Source: CSP1-5 sp964348275 (lineage in GTDB: Bacteria > Methylomirabilota > Methylomirabilia > Methylomirabilales > CSP1-5). Taken from it: a DNA stretch of 64,000 nucleotides. The notes under the pieces were generated by a model. The model ran no database searches. It was given only the letters and a program-made list of their open reading frames with translations, and had not been told where the DNA came from. Shown one piece after another: positions 33,984 to 42,254 of the stretch. The stretch spans positions 1 through 64,000 of the forward strand of contig CAYGBT010000002.1 of NCBI GenBank assembly GCA_964348275.1, read 5' to 3'. The translations under genes and the position numbers were made by a program. How positions within the stretch are numbered: position 1 is the first letter of the stretch; every line of letters begins with the position of its first letter.

Positions 33984-34847
33984 ATGGCCGAGCCTGCAAA
34001 CCTCATGACTGGCAAGACATGCGTGGTGACCGGTGCCAATGCAGGTATCGGTAGAGCAACTGCGCTGGGACTAGCGAAGATGGGCGCGAATGTGGTGATG
34101 GTCTGCCGCGACCGGGGACGGGGCGAAGCAGCTATTAACGAGATTAGACGAGAGAGCAGCAATGAATCGGTGTCCCTGCTACTCGCTGACCTCTCTTCGC
34201 TGGCCGCAACCCGGCGAGTCGCCGACGAGTTCAAGACCAAATACCCTACCCTCCATGTCCTCGTCAATAATGCAGGAATCATCCCGAGAACACGCACCGT
34301 CACCGAAGAGGGTCTCGAGACCCAGTTTGCCGTCAACCACCTTGCCTATTTTCTCCTTGCCAATCTCCTGCTCGACGTGCTCAAAGCCAGCGCTCCTGCC
34401 CGGATTGTTAATGTCACCTCGCAGGTGCATAGCGGAGCGTCCATCGATTTTGATGACTTGCAATCTGAGCGATCGTACCGCGCCACCTATGTCTACAAGT
34501 GGACCAAACTCGCCAATGTACTGTTCACCTACGAACTCGCCCGCAGGCTTGAGGGAACAGGTGTGACCGTTAACTGCCTGCATCCTGGGGGCGTTGCGAC
34601 GAATCTGCTGGCCGATTACCTACCGAGCCCAATTCGATTCATGGCGAAGATCGTGGGGATAAGCCCCGAAAAAGGCGCCCGAACGTCCATCTATCTGGCG
34701 TCCTCGCCAGAGGCGGAAGGGGTGACCGGAAGATATTTCGTCAATCAGAAGGAAGCACAGTCGTCGAAACTCTCTTACGATAAGCGTCTTGCCACCCGAC
34801 TCTGGCAGGTCAGCGCCGAGCTAGCTGGACTCCCGACATCCCCCTAG
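33984..34847 (+). CDS. short-chain dehydrogenase/reductase (retinol dehydrogenase-like)
   Basis: 287 residues from ATG 33984, preceded by AAAAGGAGGGC. Rossmann NAD(P) motif TGANAGIGRATALGLAKMGA, the NNAG motif (LHVLVNNAGIIPRTR), the catalytic Ser region (ARIVNVTSQVHSG) and Tyr-x3-Lys (YKWTKLANVLFTYELARRL). This subtype usually acts on hydrophobic alcohols or ketones; the substrate is unknown. It is followed 19 bp later by a peptidase gene on the same strand. Confidence 0.92.
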   Translation: MAEPANLMTGKTCVVTGANAGIGRATALGLAKMGANVVMVCRDRGRGEAAINEIRRESSNESVSLLLADLSSLAATRRVADEFKTKYPTLHVLVNNAGIIPRTRTVTEEGLETQFAVNHLAYFLLANLLLDVLKASAPARIVNVTSQVHSGASIDFDDLQSERSYRATYVYKWTKLANVLFTYELARRLEGTGVTVNCLHPGGVATNLLADYLPSPIRFMAKIVGISPEKGARTSIYLASSPEAEGVTGRYFVNQKEAQSSKLSYDKRLATRLWQVSAELAGLPTSP

Positions 34848-34866
34848 CCGAAAATTCGCAAGAGAA

Positions 34867-37098
34867 ATGCCTCAAGACGATTCCCCAAAGCGCAGACCCA
34901 GCAATCCAAGTAGACTCCTTCGTGCTCTTTCTCTCTGCATTGTAGTCGTGGCTGGCTTCGCCTATTCGGTTGACGCGAAGCCGATCCGGCATGAACTCAG
35001 AGTTCTAGTGGAACCAAAGAGGCACCGGATACACGTCGAAGATAGGATTATCCTACCCGAGAAACTCGTGGCTGATTCTGGTGGAAAAGTGGATTTTCAC
35101 CTGCACGCCGGCCTGGAGGTGGTCTCATCTGAACCCGATGTGAAGCGCAAGCTCGGCGAAGCGAAAGGAAACGCGGAAATTGTCCCCGTCGAGGATTTTG
35201 CCTTCAGCCTCCCTCCCGGAGAAAAGTCCCTCGTCATCAAGTATCGCGGAAAGATCATTCATGCCATTGAGCAGCCGGGAGAAGGATACGCGCGGAGCAT
35301 CAGACAGACACCGGGACTCATTTCTTCCGACGGCATTCATCTGACAGGAGCATCCTATTGGTATCCTCAGTTTAATCACAACCTGGTGTCCTTCACGCTC
35401 GACGTACAAATCCCCGAAGGGTGGGACGTGGTCAGCCAGGGGGTAAGAACGAAGCACAGTCGAGAGGGCGAATGGATCCATGTGCGGTGGGAATCACCGG
35501 AACCGCAGGACGAGATCTTCCTGATCGGGGGATCATTTACCGAATACAGCCGCGCATCGGATGAAGTCCAAGCTATGGCCTTCCTTCGACATCCCGACGA
35601 AGCATTGGCGAAGAAGTATCTGGAGGCTACTGTCCAATATGTCGAGATGTACAGTAAGCTTATCGGCCCCTACCCCTACAAGAAATTTGCTCTGGTGGAA
35701 AATTTTTGGGAGACCGGCTTCGGTATGCCTTCGTTCACCCTGCTCGGCTCGAAGGTGATTCGCCTTCCCTTTATCCTCCATTCGTCCTATCCCCACGAGA
35801 TTCTGCACAACTGGTGGGGCAATGGCGTCTTTGTACAATACGAGACAGGAAACTGGAGTGAAGGCTTAACGGCGTATCTAGCCAATCACCTCATTCAGGA
35901 GCAGCGTGGAACGGCAGTGGCGTACCGCCGTGCAGCGCTCCAGAGGTACACCGACTACGTCTCCCAGGCGAAGGATTTTCCACTCACGGCGTTCCGTTCC
36001 CGGCACAGCTCAGTGACAGAGGCGGTGGGATATGGCAAGGCCCTGATATTCTTTCATATGCTGCGTCAACGTCTAGGCGATCAAGCATTCACCCGAAGTT
36101 TGCAAAAGTTCTACCGGGAGAACAAATTTCGGCGCGCGAACTTCTCCAATCTGGAGGACGTCTTTTCCGCCGTTTCGGGAGAAGACCTGGGCCCCGAATT
36201 TTCCCAGTGGACTACCCGGCCCGGTGCACCATCACTGCGTGTCAGCGAGGCCAAAGTCCGGCCGGAGGGACAAGGGTACTTGCTCACTGCGGTTGTTCAA
36301 CAGATACAGGCTGGCCCCGCATATGAGTTGCGCATACCGGTTGCAGTGCACCTGCAAGGACGCGAGACGGCATCCCAACGCACAGTGGTAATGGACAGCA
36401 AACGTCTGGAGCTCAAGCTTCGTGTGCTTGACCGTCCGTGGCGATTGGATGTGGATCCGGAGTTCGACGTGTTCCGTCGGTTAGACCTTAGGGAGATCCC
36501 ACCGGCGCTGACCCAAGCATTTGGTGCGGATAAGATTACGGTGCTGCTTCCCGCCAAAGCTTCGGATGAGAGACGACGAGCATATCGGGACCTTGCTGAA
36601 GCTTTGGAGCGGGCACATACTGGCCAACTCGAAGTGAAATGGGATAGCGAGTTCGATATGCTCCCATCGGACCGGGCGATTTGGGTCCTGGGGTGGGAGA
36701 ATCATTTCCATCCCAAGATCGCCGCTGCGTTGGCTAACTACGATGTGTCAGTCCCCGGGGACGGCGTCCGGATCGGAAAGGAGGAAATCAGCCGTGGTGA
36801 TCACTCTGTCGTCCTGAGTGCGCGCCGTCCGGACAACCCGAATCTGGCCCTGACCTGGGTTGCCACCGACAACATCTCAGCGATCCCGGGTCTCGGCCGC
36901 AAGCTGCCTCATTATCGAAAATACAGCTATCTGGTCTTTCAGGGGGATGAGCCGACCAATATAGCCAAGGGGCAGTGGCCGGTGGTTCACTCGCCCATGT
37001 GGATTCCCGTCACACAGCCAGACGGCAGCGTCATCAAAGGGCAGCAAGGAAGACTGGCACCCCGGCATCCGCTGACTTTTCTATCTGGTTTGCAATGA
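34867..37098 (+). CDS. M1-like zinc metallopeptidase (gluzincin)
   Basis: 743 residues with a hydrophobic N-terminal segment (about 18-36) that exports or anchors it. A beta-sandwich domain precedes the catalytic domain with zinc site HEILHNWWG (His310, Glu311, His314) and the third ligand Glu332 in GNWSEGLTAYL. The C-terminal 270 residues are helical plus an extra domain. The family removes N-terminal residues from peptides. It is shorter than PepN and lacks an obvious GxMEN-type motif, though ENFWETGFGMPSF is in its place, so strict aminopeptidase activity is not certain. Confidence 0.85.
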   Translation: MPQDDSPKRRPSNPSRLLRALSLCIVVVAGFAYSVDAKPIRHELRVLVEPKRHRIHVEDRIILPEKLVADSGGKVDFHLHAGLEVVSSEPDVKRKLGEAKGNAEIVPVEDFAFSLPPGEKSLVIKYRGKIIHAIEQPGEGYARSIRQTPGLISSDGIHLTGASYWYPQFNHNLVSFTLDVQIPEGWDVVSQGVRTKHSREGEWIHVRWESPEPQDEIFLIGGSFTEYSRASDEVQAMAFLRHPDEALAKKYLEATVQYVEMYSKLIGPYPYKKFALVENFWETGFGMPSFTLLGSKVIRLPFILHSSYPHEILHNWWGNGVFVQYETGNWSEGLTAYLANHLIQEQRGTAVAYRRAALQRYTDYVSQAKDFPLTAFRSRHSSVTEAVGYGKALIFFHMLRQRLGDQAFTRSLQKFYRENKFRRANFSNLEDVFSAVSGEDLGPEFSQWTTRPGAPSLRVSEAKVRPEGQGYLLTAVVQQIQAGPAYELRIPVAVHLQGRETASQRTVVMDSKRLELKLRVLDRPWRLDVDPEFDVFRRLDLREIPPALTQAFGADKITVLLPAKASDERRRAYRDLAEALERAHTGQLEVKWDSEFDMLPSDRAIWVLGWENHFHPKIAAALANYDVSVPGDGVRIGKEEISRGDHSVVLSARRPDNPNLALTWVATDNISAIPGLGRKLPHYRKYSYLVFQGDEPTNIAKGQWPVVHSPMWIPVTQPDGSVIKGQQGRLAPRHPLTFLSGLQ

Positions 37099-37200
37099 CC
37101 ACCCAACCGGAAGCCCAAGACAACGCTTTCTGCGAAGTATTCTGCTTTTTCAATTTGGGAGATTACCTTGCCGACGAGGTGAAACCGGTTGAGGTCGTGC

Positions 37201-37206
37201 TATAAT
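37201..37206 (+). promoter_or_regulatory. perfect -10 hexamer TATAAT
   Basis: TATAAT about 125 bp before the 37332 gene. The -35 is poor (no TTGACA at 16-18 bp), so an extended or activator-dependent promoter is possible. Confidence 0.3.
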
Positions 37207-37331
37207 GCGCACGGGTAACATTCCTGAAACCGGCCGCCTTCGCGACCATCTGTCTGAAAAGTGCCTCAGAGAATCAGACGGCACGTCTAAACTGGCAGAA
37301 GTTGACGTTAACTGATCGGAGGCTGCCATTC

Positions 37332-38153
37332 ATGATTGTCCTTCCTGCCGACCAGTTCCCTGGCGCAGAAAATCAACCGCTCGCCTACCCCGGCCTGAGG
37401 CCAGACTTTTCCTATGTCTTCTACGAGGGAACCGTATACGAAATCACGCCCCGGGGTGATACCTACGCTGACCTGTGGGTCGAAGATCCCATCGGGGTGT
37501 CCACACTCGACGCATTCCTCGCTGCACGCGGGAACGCCCCAATGACCGAGCGACACGCGGTTCTCGCTGTCGGCTCCAATGGCTGCCCAGGTCGTCTCGC
37601 AGAAAAATATGCCGCCCATCCTGACGTGGCGCTTCCAGTCTTCGTCGGCACCCTGACCGATACGGCCGTCGTTTACTCGCGCCGGTTGGTCTCGTACGGG
37701 GCCTTACCCGCCACGTACTTGCACCAGCCCGGTGCTGTCTCCTGGCTATCGGTCACCATGCTCACCGACGAGCAGTTGGCTCGAATGGATCAAACGGAGG
37801 GGGTTGGCGAGTTCTATCAGCGCATCCCGGTCCCTGGGCACTTCAGTATAGACGGCGGCCCACAGATTGGCAACCTCACCACCTATTTGGACCGCGAAAT
37901 CCTAAGCTTTCAAAGCAAACCAATCCGCTTGAAAATGTTTGCCCGCAAAGGGCCCGATTGGCCCATCATGGACGAGCCGGAGGTGCTGTCGCTCGTCTTT
38001 GATCAGGCTGGGATCCTCGTTGGCGAACCCATTGAAAAACGTCATCGCCAACTCCTCATAGACGAGGGGCTACGGCGTACACTCACCACGTTTCTCGACA
38101 CCCAGATGGGTGCGCTGGCTGCGGATACGAACGGCCAACTGGTCGATGCATAA
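37332..38153 (+). CDS. hypothetical protein with gamma-glutamylcyclotransferase-like hints
   Basis: 273 residues from ATG 37332, chosen because GGAG lies about 10 nt upstream; the frame is open to 37302. The middle part, AVLAVGSNGCPGRLAEKYAA followed by LPVFVGTLTDTAVVYSRRLV, weakly recalls the GGCT/AIG2 fold, whose proteins begin with a YGSN-type loop, but I cannot confirm the catalytic Glu. No signal peptide. Next gene 41 bp downstream on the same strand. Function unknown. Confidence 0.6.
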   Translation: MIVLPADQFPGAENQPLAYPGLRPDFSYVFYEGTVYEITPRGDTYADLWVEDPIGVSTLDAFLAARGNAPMTERHAVLAVGSNGCPGRLAEKYAAHPDVALPVFVGTLTDTAVVYSRRLVSYGALPATYLHQPGAVSWLSVTMLTDEQLARMDQTEGVGEFYQRIPVPGHFSIDGGPQIGNLTTYLDREILSFQSKPIRLKMFARKGPDWPIMDEPEVLSLVFDQAGILVGEPIEKRHRQLLIDEGLRRTLTTFLDTQMGALAADTNGQLVDA

Positions 38154-38194
38154 CGGATAAGCGGACGTTCCGGAATGACCGGGAAAGAAAAATC

Positions 38195-39085
38195 ATGAGT
38201 GGACAATCGGCCGAATCGTCTATCGAATGCATCCGAGTCTATCCTACCAGTCACCGGCCTGGCTCGGAGGGGACCTACATTGTGCGGTTGTCGCCCGGCA
38301 ACATGGCCCGGCTCAATGTAGGGAACAAAGCGTATCTCAAGGTCAGTTACGGCGAAGCCTCGGTGTTAGCGTGCCTGAGTGTCGACGAGAAACTAGACGA
38401 TGAAACCATTCACATGGACCAGACCCTTCGCACGGCGATTTGTTTAGAGCCTATTATGCAGGGAAAGAAGAAGCGGGAATTGGTCTATCATTCGGGCGGG
38501 GGCGGGGACCTCTCGTACCCGATAGTCGTCCAACGCTCGCAGTTTCGCGGGCCAACTCGGCTCGCAAAACTGCTGAAACAACAATACCTTATCTGCCTTG
38601 TCCATTATGCCATGTCAGAGGATATGGAGAAGCCCATCGTGCGACTTACGAATAATTCCATGGAGGCTATCGGCATTCAACCAGGAGACAAGATCTTACT
38701 CAGCAGCGAAAAATGTTGCAAGAGCATGCGCTGTCTTGCCCTGGATCCTGACAAGACCCTGCCGTCCGATACGATGCTCAACACCATTACCGGTTGGCGT
38801 TGCCCTGAGCTTGAGGACAAGGATCTGCGCTTGCCTTGGGTTACCCTGGACCTGCAAACGCGTCTCGAGCTCGGCGTGGATCCTTGGGTACCGATAATCG
38901 TCGGCCGAGACCCCTACCACACGCTCGCCTCAGAGTTCAGCGAAGTGGCGTTGGCTGTGGCCCTCGGCGCGGTGGGTGGAGCCCTTTTCTTCCAGGACCA
39001 TCCCTTTGTGCAGTTTGCCATCCTCTTTGTCGGTTTCGTCGCCATTTCGAAACTCATCGTGTCCAAGATCCAAAGCAGGATCTGA
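38195..39085 (+). CDS. unknown protein with repeated CDC48-N-like barrels and two membrane helices
   Basis: 296 residues. Three segments share a pattern: YIVRLSPGNMARLNVGNKAY (about 28-47), PIVRLTNNSMEAIGIQPGDK (about 147-166) and WVTLDLQTRLELGVDPWVPI (about 211-230). This 'V.L....m..LGv..Gd.v' pattern is that of double-psi beta-barrels such as the CDC48/VAT N-domain. The C-terminus has two hydrophobic helices (VALAVALGAVGGALFF, VQFAILFVGFVAISKLI). Inference: a membrane-bound adaptor or sensor. No catalytic motif is seen. Confidence 0.6.
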   Translation: MSGQSAESSIECIRVYPTSHRPGSEGTYIVRLSPGNMARLNVGNKAYLKVSYGEASVLACLSVDEKLDDETIHMDQTLRTAICLEPIMQGKKKRELVYHSGGGGDLSYPIVVQRSQFRGPTRLAKLLKQQYLICLVHYAMSEDMEKPIVRLTNNSMEAIGIQPGDKILLSSEKCCKSMRCLALDPDKTLPSDTMLNTITGWRCPELEDKDLRLPWVTLDLQTRLELGVDPWVPIIVGRDPYHTLASEFSEVALAVALGAVGGALFFQDHPFVQFAILFVGFVAISKLIVSKIQSRI

Positions 39086-39234
39086 TTACGTCCGGTGGAC
39101 GCAATGCAGGCTATCTGTTTTCGGTTGCAGGAGGTGTCGCGCTTCCCTTATCATATTGAGGCAGCCTACTTCTCCGGAGGGGACGTCTCTTTCATAATTC
39201 TCCCCTACAATCTGTCTTGAGAGGGGTGCACGCT

Positions 39235-39915
39235 ATGCGAAGACAGAGATGGGAAATTGTCCTTGTGACCGGTGTGGGACTGGTTTTAGGCGCCTGTGCG
39301 ACAACCGGTAAGCCCCCGCAAGCTTATCTTTCGAAGTATAACGTAACAAGCCCGCATCCTGCCAAGTTTCCTGTCTGCACTGACTTCGGGTGCGTCAACA
39401 ACCAGATCGTTCGCCTTTCCGATCAGGAATGGGCGGGTGTGCGGACGATTTTTAATCCCCCTCCGATTCATGCTGAGGCCGAGCGAGCCCGGGTAGCTCA
39501 AGCGGTCGCGTTGTTGGAAACCCTCGTCGGGCCCGAGGCAAACACGTGGGGAGACCGGGGCCGAAACAAGTACCGATGGCAAGGCTCGAATCAGCTTGAC
39601 TGCGTCGCCGAGACCGTGAATACGACCACGTACCTCTTCATGATGCAGGAGGACGGTCTTTTCACCTGGCACGAGCTCCGCTATCCCCAGCATCGGGGAT
39701 TTCTTGATTTGCTGTGGCCCCATAACACGGCGGTCTTAGTGGAGAAAACAACCGGGAGTGCTTTTGCGGTCGACTCCTGGTTCTTTGACAACGGACGACC
39801 GCCGGAGATCGTACCCCTCGACGTCTGGATGGACGGCTATCAGGCCAGGGATCAAGAAAGGAAAAAATATAGTAACACCCTGCAGGTTGAGGAGAGGGCA
39901 TGGCGAAATCGGTGA
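39235..39915 (+). CDS. lipoprotein with transglutaminase/NlpC-like Cys-His-Asp pattern
   Basis: 226 residues from ATG 39235 (GAGAGGGG upstream). Lipobox VLGAC near residue 20. The mature part has LDCVAETVNTTTYLFMM with a Cys at a helix start, then WPHNTAVLVEK and SAFAVDSWFFDNG. This order Cys-His-Asp matches transglutaminase-like or BTLCP cysteine peptidase folds, which often trim or link envelope proteins. The assignment rests on the pattern only. Its 3' end overlaps the next gene by 16 bp. Confidence 0.6.
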   Translation: MRRQRWEIVLVTGVGLVLGACATTGKPPQAYLSKYNVTSPHPAKFPVCTDFGCVNNQIVRLSDQEWAGVRTIFNPPPIHAEAERARVAQAVALLETLVGPEANTWGDRGRNKYRWQGSNQLDCVAETVNTTTYLFMMQEDGLFTWHELRYPQHRGFLDLLWPHNTAVLVEKTTGSAFAVDSWFFDNGRPPEIVPLDVWMDGYQARDQERKKYSNTLQVEERAWRNR

Positions 39916-40172
39916 AGCCAATTCCCGATGGTTTTCATTCGCTCACACCACACCTGGTCGTGCAGAATGCTGACCAGGCGATCGCGTTCTATAAGCAGGC
40001 CTTTGGAGCCGAGGAACTGTACCGCATGCCCGGTCCCGATGGAAAGGTGATGCATGCCGAAGCGAAGACCGGCGAGTGGTCGATCTCGGCTCGCACGCGA
40101 CACATCACCCCCGAGGAGATACAGAAAGGGGCCGAAGCCTATTTTTCCTCACCCCCCGGTGAACACAAGTAA
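39900..40172 (+). pseudogene. VOC (glyoxalase-like) protein with large internal deletion
   Basis: 90 residues. The first 53, VKPIPDGFHSLTPHLVVQNA through GPDGKVMHAEAK, match the start of PhnB/glyoxalase-like proteins of about 155 residues. The last 35, GEWSISARTRHITPEEIQKG, match their C-terminal end (normally GHVWTIATHKEDVTPEEI). The middle of about 65-70 residues, including the second beta-alpha-beta half, is missing in frame. The half-barrel could not form the usual metal site alone. Remnant, domain-swapped dimer or assembly error are the options. Confidence 0.7.
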
Positions 40173-40228
40173 TATCCCACCCTGCGGTCCAGCGAACCGA
40201 ACTTCCCGCGCCTGAACTCCCGGTCCGG

Positions 40229-41116
40229 ATGAGGGCGTGGTGTCGATTTATGACCGGCATGAAACTAAAAATAAGCGCAAATGCAGCGAGAGAGAGAATT
40301 CACGAAATGATCGTCTCGGGGAATGTCCTTCTCGACAAGGTCATGGGCGAGTACACTGCTGCGAAGGACACCGGTGAGTTCTCTGAAAAAAACCATGTCC
40401 CCGAGTGGAAAGATCAATACGTGGATTGGTTTCATAAGTGTCTGGCCATCCTGCAGGAAATATTCCCCACTCCCCTGGAAGCCATCCGCGTGAAGGAAGC
40501 CCGAGGATCTTTGTCTTATCAAAGTGGTGTCAATGGCAAGGTGAGCGCTCTGACCAATGATATCAGGGGTAAGCTGTCCGCTGTTGAAAAGACGATCAAT
40601 GCTGTCAATGACTATTCGGTGGAAATGACGGAGGAGTTGTTCGTTGAGGACATTGACTCCTTTGCAAAAGCCCGTGATATCAACCCAAGGCAAGTGAAGC
40701 AATTTGTCCCGCTTAAGCTATCGGAAGATCAAATACGAACCTTCCTCCGGGAAATAATCGGAGAAACGACCCTCCGCGAAAAATCGGATGCAGCCGCGCC
40801 CGAAATATTCACTGCACACATCAAAGTGGGTGTGGAGCGGTTGAGGACTGCATTCTTGCTGAAAGGAAAGAAAACAAAAGGAAAGCTGACAATCACAAAA
40901 TGCGGAAAGAATGCAGAGCAGATTGCAGGGCTTACAGAGGTCCCTGCTGACCTCTATGTGATCCAGCACGTGGATGGAATCGACGAACGAGTCATACGTG
41001 ATTTGAAAGGGAAGATCGAATCGATCAATGCCCAAGGGAACAACTGCCGCATGTGCGTGATTGACGGCACGGACACCGCCCGAATCTTGTTCGCATACGG
41101 GAAGATCCAGCCCTAG
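40229..41116 (+). CDS. unknown protein, AT-richer than neighbours
   Basis: 295 residues, no signal peptide, no membrane helix. The N-terminal 150 residues are charged and helical (RERIHEMIVSGNVLLDKVMG, KVSALTNDIRGKLSAVEKTI), followed by a more globular part with GKLTITKCGKNAEQIAGLTE and RMCVIDGTDTARILFAYGKI. The last part has the look of a restriction-endonuclease-like or effector domain of phage-defence proteins, but I see no clear PD-(D/E)xK motif. Codon use is visibly more AT-rich than around it, suggesting acquisition. Starts at 40229, 40250 and 40259 are all possible. Confidence 0.6.
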   Translation: MRAWCRFMTGMKLKISANAARERIHEMIVSGNVLLDKVMGEYTAAKDTGEFSEKNHVPEWKDQYVDWFHKCLAILQEIFPTPLEAIRVKEARGSLSYQSGVNGKVSALTNDIRGKLSAVEKTINAVNDYSVEMTEELFVEDIDSFAKARDINPRQVKQFVPLKLSEDQIRTFLREIIGETTLREKSDAAAPEIFTAHIKVGVERLRTAFLLKGKKTKGKLTITKCGKNAEQIAGLTEVPADLYVIQHVDGIDERVIRDLKGKIESINAQGNNCRMCVIDGTDTARILFAYGKIQP

Positions 41117-41234
41117 CCCATGATCTCAAAAGGCATCGACGCGAGGCTCTTCCCTTTGTGACTTCTTCCACCGTCTGGCTTACATTCAATAACCGTCGTG
41201 ATCTCTATGGGGTAAGGCAAGAGGATCGAGGCGG

Positions 41235-42254
41235 ATGAACGTCGCCGCGGATATCGTAGCGCGACAGCAGATCCTCAAGGTGTTGCGCCGCCTTGATCTG
41301 GTCGGTTCGGGCGAGACACCGCCGATGGTACCGTTGTCCGGCGGGGTGTCGTCGGACATCTGGCGCGTCGATCTCCCCCAGGGCCCTGTGTGCGTCAAAC
41401 GTGCGCTCCCGCGACTCAAGGTCGAGGCGCTATGGGAAGCGCCGGTGGAGCGTAACGCATACGAGCGGGCGTGGTTGGAGACGATCGCCGAGCTCTATCC
41501 CCATGCGGTCCCGCGCGTGATCGCCCACGATCCCACGCGAGGGTTGTTCATCATGGCGTACCTTGATGCCGCCGATTATCCTCTGTGGAAAGGGCGGCTG
41601 CGCGACGGCGATGCGGACGTCGCCTTCGCTCGGCGCGTGGGCACGACACTCGCCGGCATCCACCGTGCCACGGCAGGCGATACCGCGGTGGCAGCGCGTT
41701 TTTCGACCGACGAGATTTTCCACGCACTTCGCCTGGAGCCATATCTGGTCGCCACCAGCCGGCGACACCCGGATCTTTCATCAGAGCTGCAAGCGCTCGT
41801 CAATATGACGTCCGGTGTCAAGTGCGCCCTGGTCCACGGTGACATTAGCCCCAAAAATATCCTGATCGGACCCCACGGCCCGGTGTTTCTAGACGCGGAA
41901 TGCGCCTGGTACGGCGATCCCGCTTTTGACCTTGCCTTCTGCCTCAACCACTTTCTTTTGAAATGCGTGTGGACGCCCCGCGCTGGAAAAGACTTCTTGG
42001 CGTGTTTTGCGGCCATGGCGGAGGCCTATCTTTCTCTCGCCGATTGGGAGCCCAAGGCCGGACTCGAAGCCCGGGTCGCCCGTCTGCTTCCTGGTCTATT
42101 GCTAGCCCGTATCGATGGCAAGTCGCCGGTCGAGTACATCACCGAGGAGGCCGACAAAGACCGGGTCCGCCGTGTCTCCCGGGCGCTGCTCGCGGCGTCG
42201 CCCAATCGGCTTGAATCGGTGCGTGGCGCCTGGGCAAAGGAAATCGGGCTGTGA
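41235..42254 (+). CDS. aminoglycoside phosphotransferase/choline-kinase-like small-molecule kinase
   Basis: 339 residues with the APH fold: a Gly-rich segment (PLSGGVSSDIWRVDL), Lys55 in VCVKRALPR, the catalytic loop LVHGDISPKNILIG (Asp203, Asn208) and the Mg-binding FLDAECAWYGDPAFDLAFCL (Asp220, Glu222). It should phosphorylate a hydroxyl on a small molecule. Its stop overlaps the start of an enolase paralogue by 4 bp (GTGA), so product and next enzyme are likely linked. Substrate unknown; not necessarily a resistance gene. Confidence 0.88.
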   Translation: MNVAADIVARQQILKVLRRLDLVGSGETPPMVPLSGGVSSDIWRVDLPQGPVCVKRALPRLKVEALWEAPVERNAYERAWLETIAELYPHAVPRVIAHDPTRGLFIMAYLDAADYPLWKGRLRDGDADVAFARRVGTTLAGIHRATAGDTAVAARFSTDEIFHALRLEPYLVATSRRHPDLSSELQALVNMTSGVKCALVHGDISPKNILIGPHGPVFLDAECAWYGDPAFDLAFCLNHFLLKCVWTPRAGKDFLACFAAMAEAYLSLADWEPKAGLEARVARLLPGLLLARIDGKSPVEYITEEADKDRVRRVSRALLAASPNRLESVRGAWAKEIGL

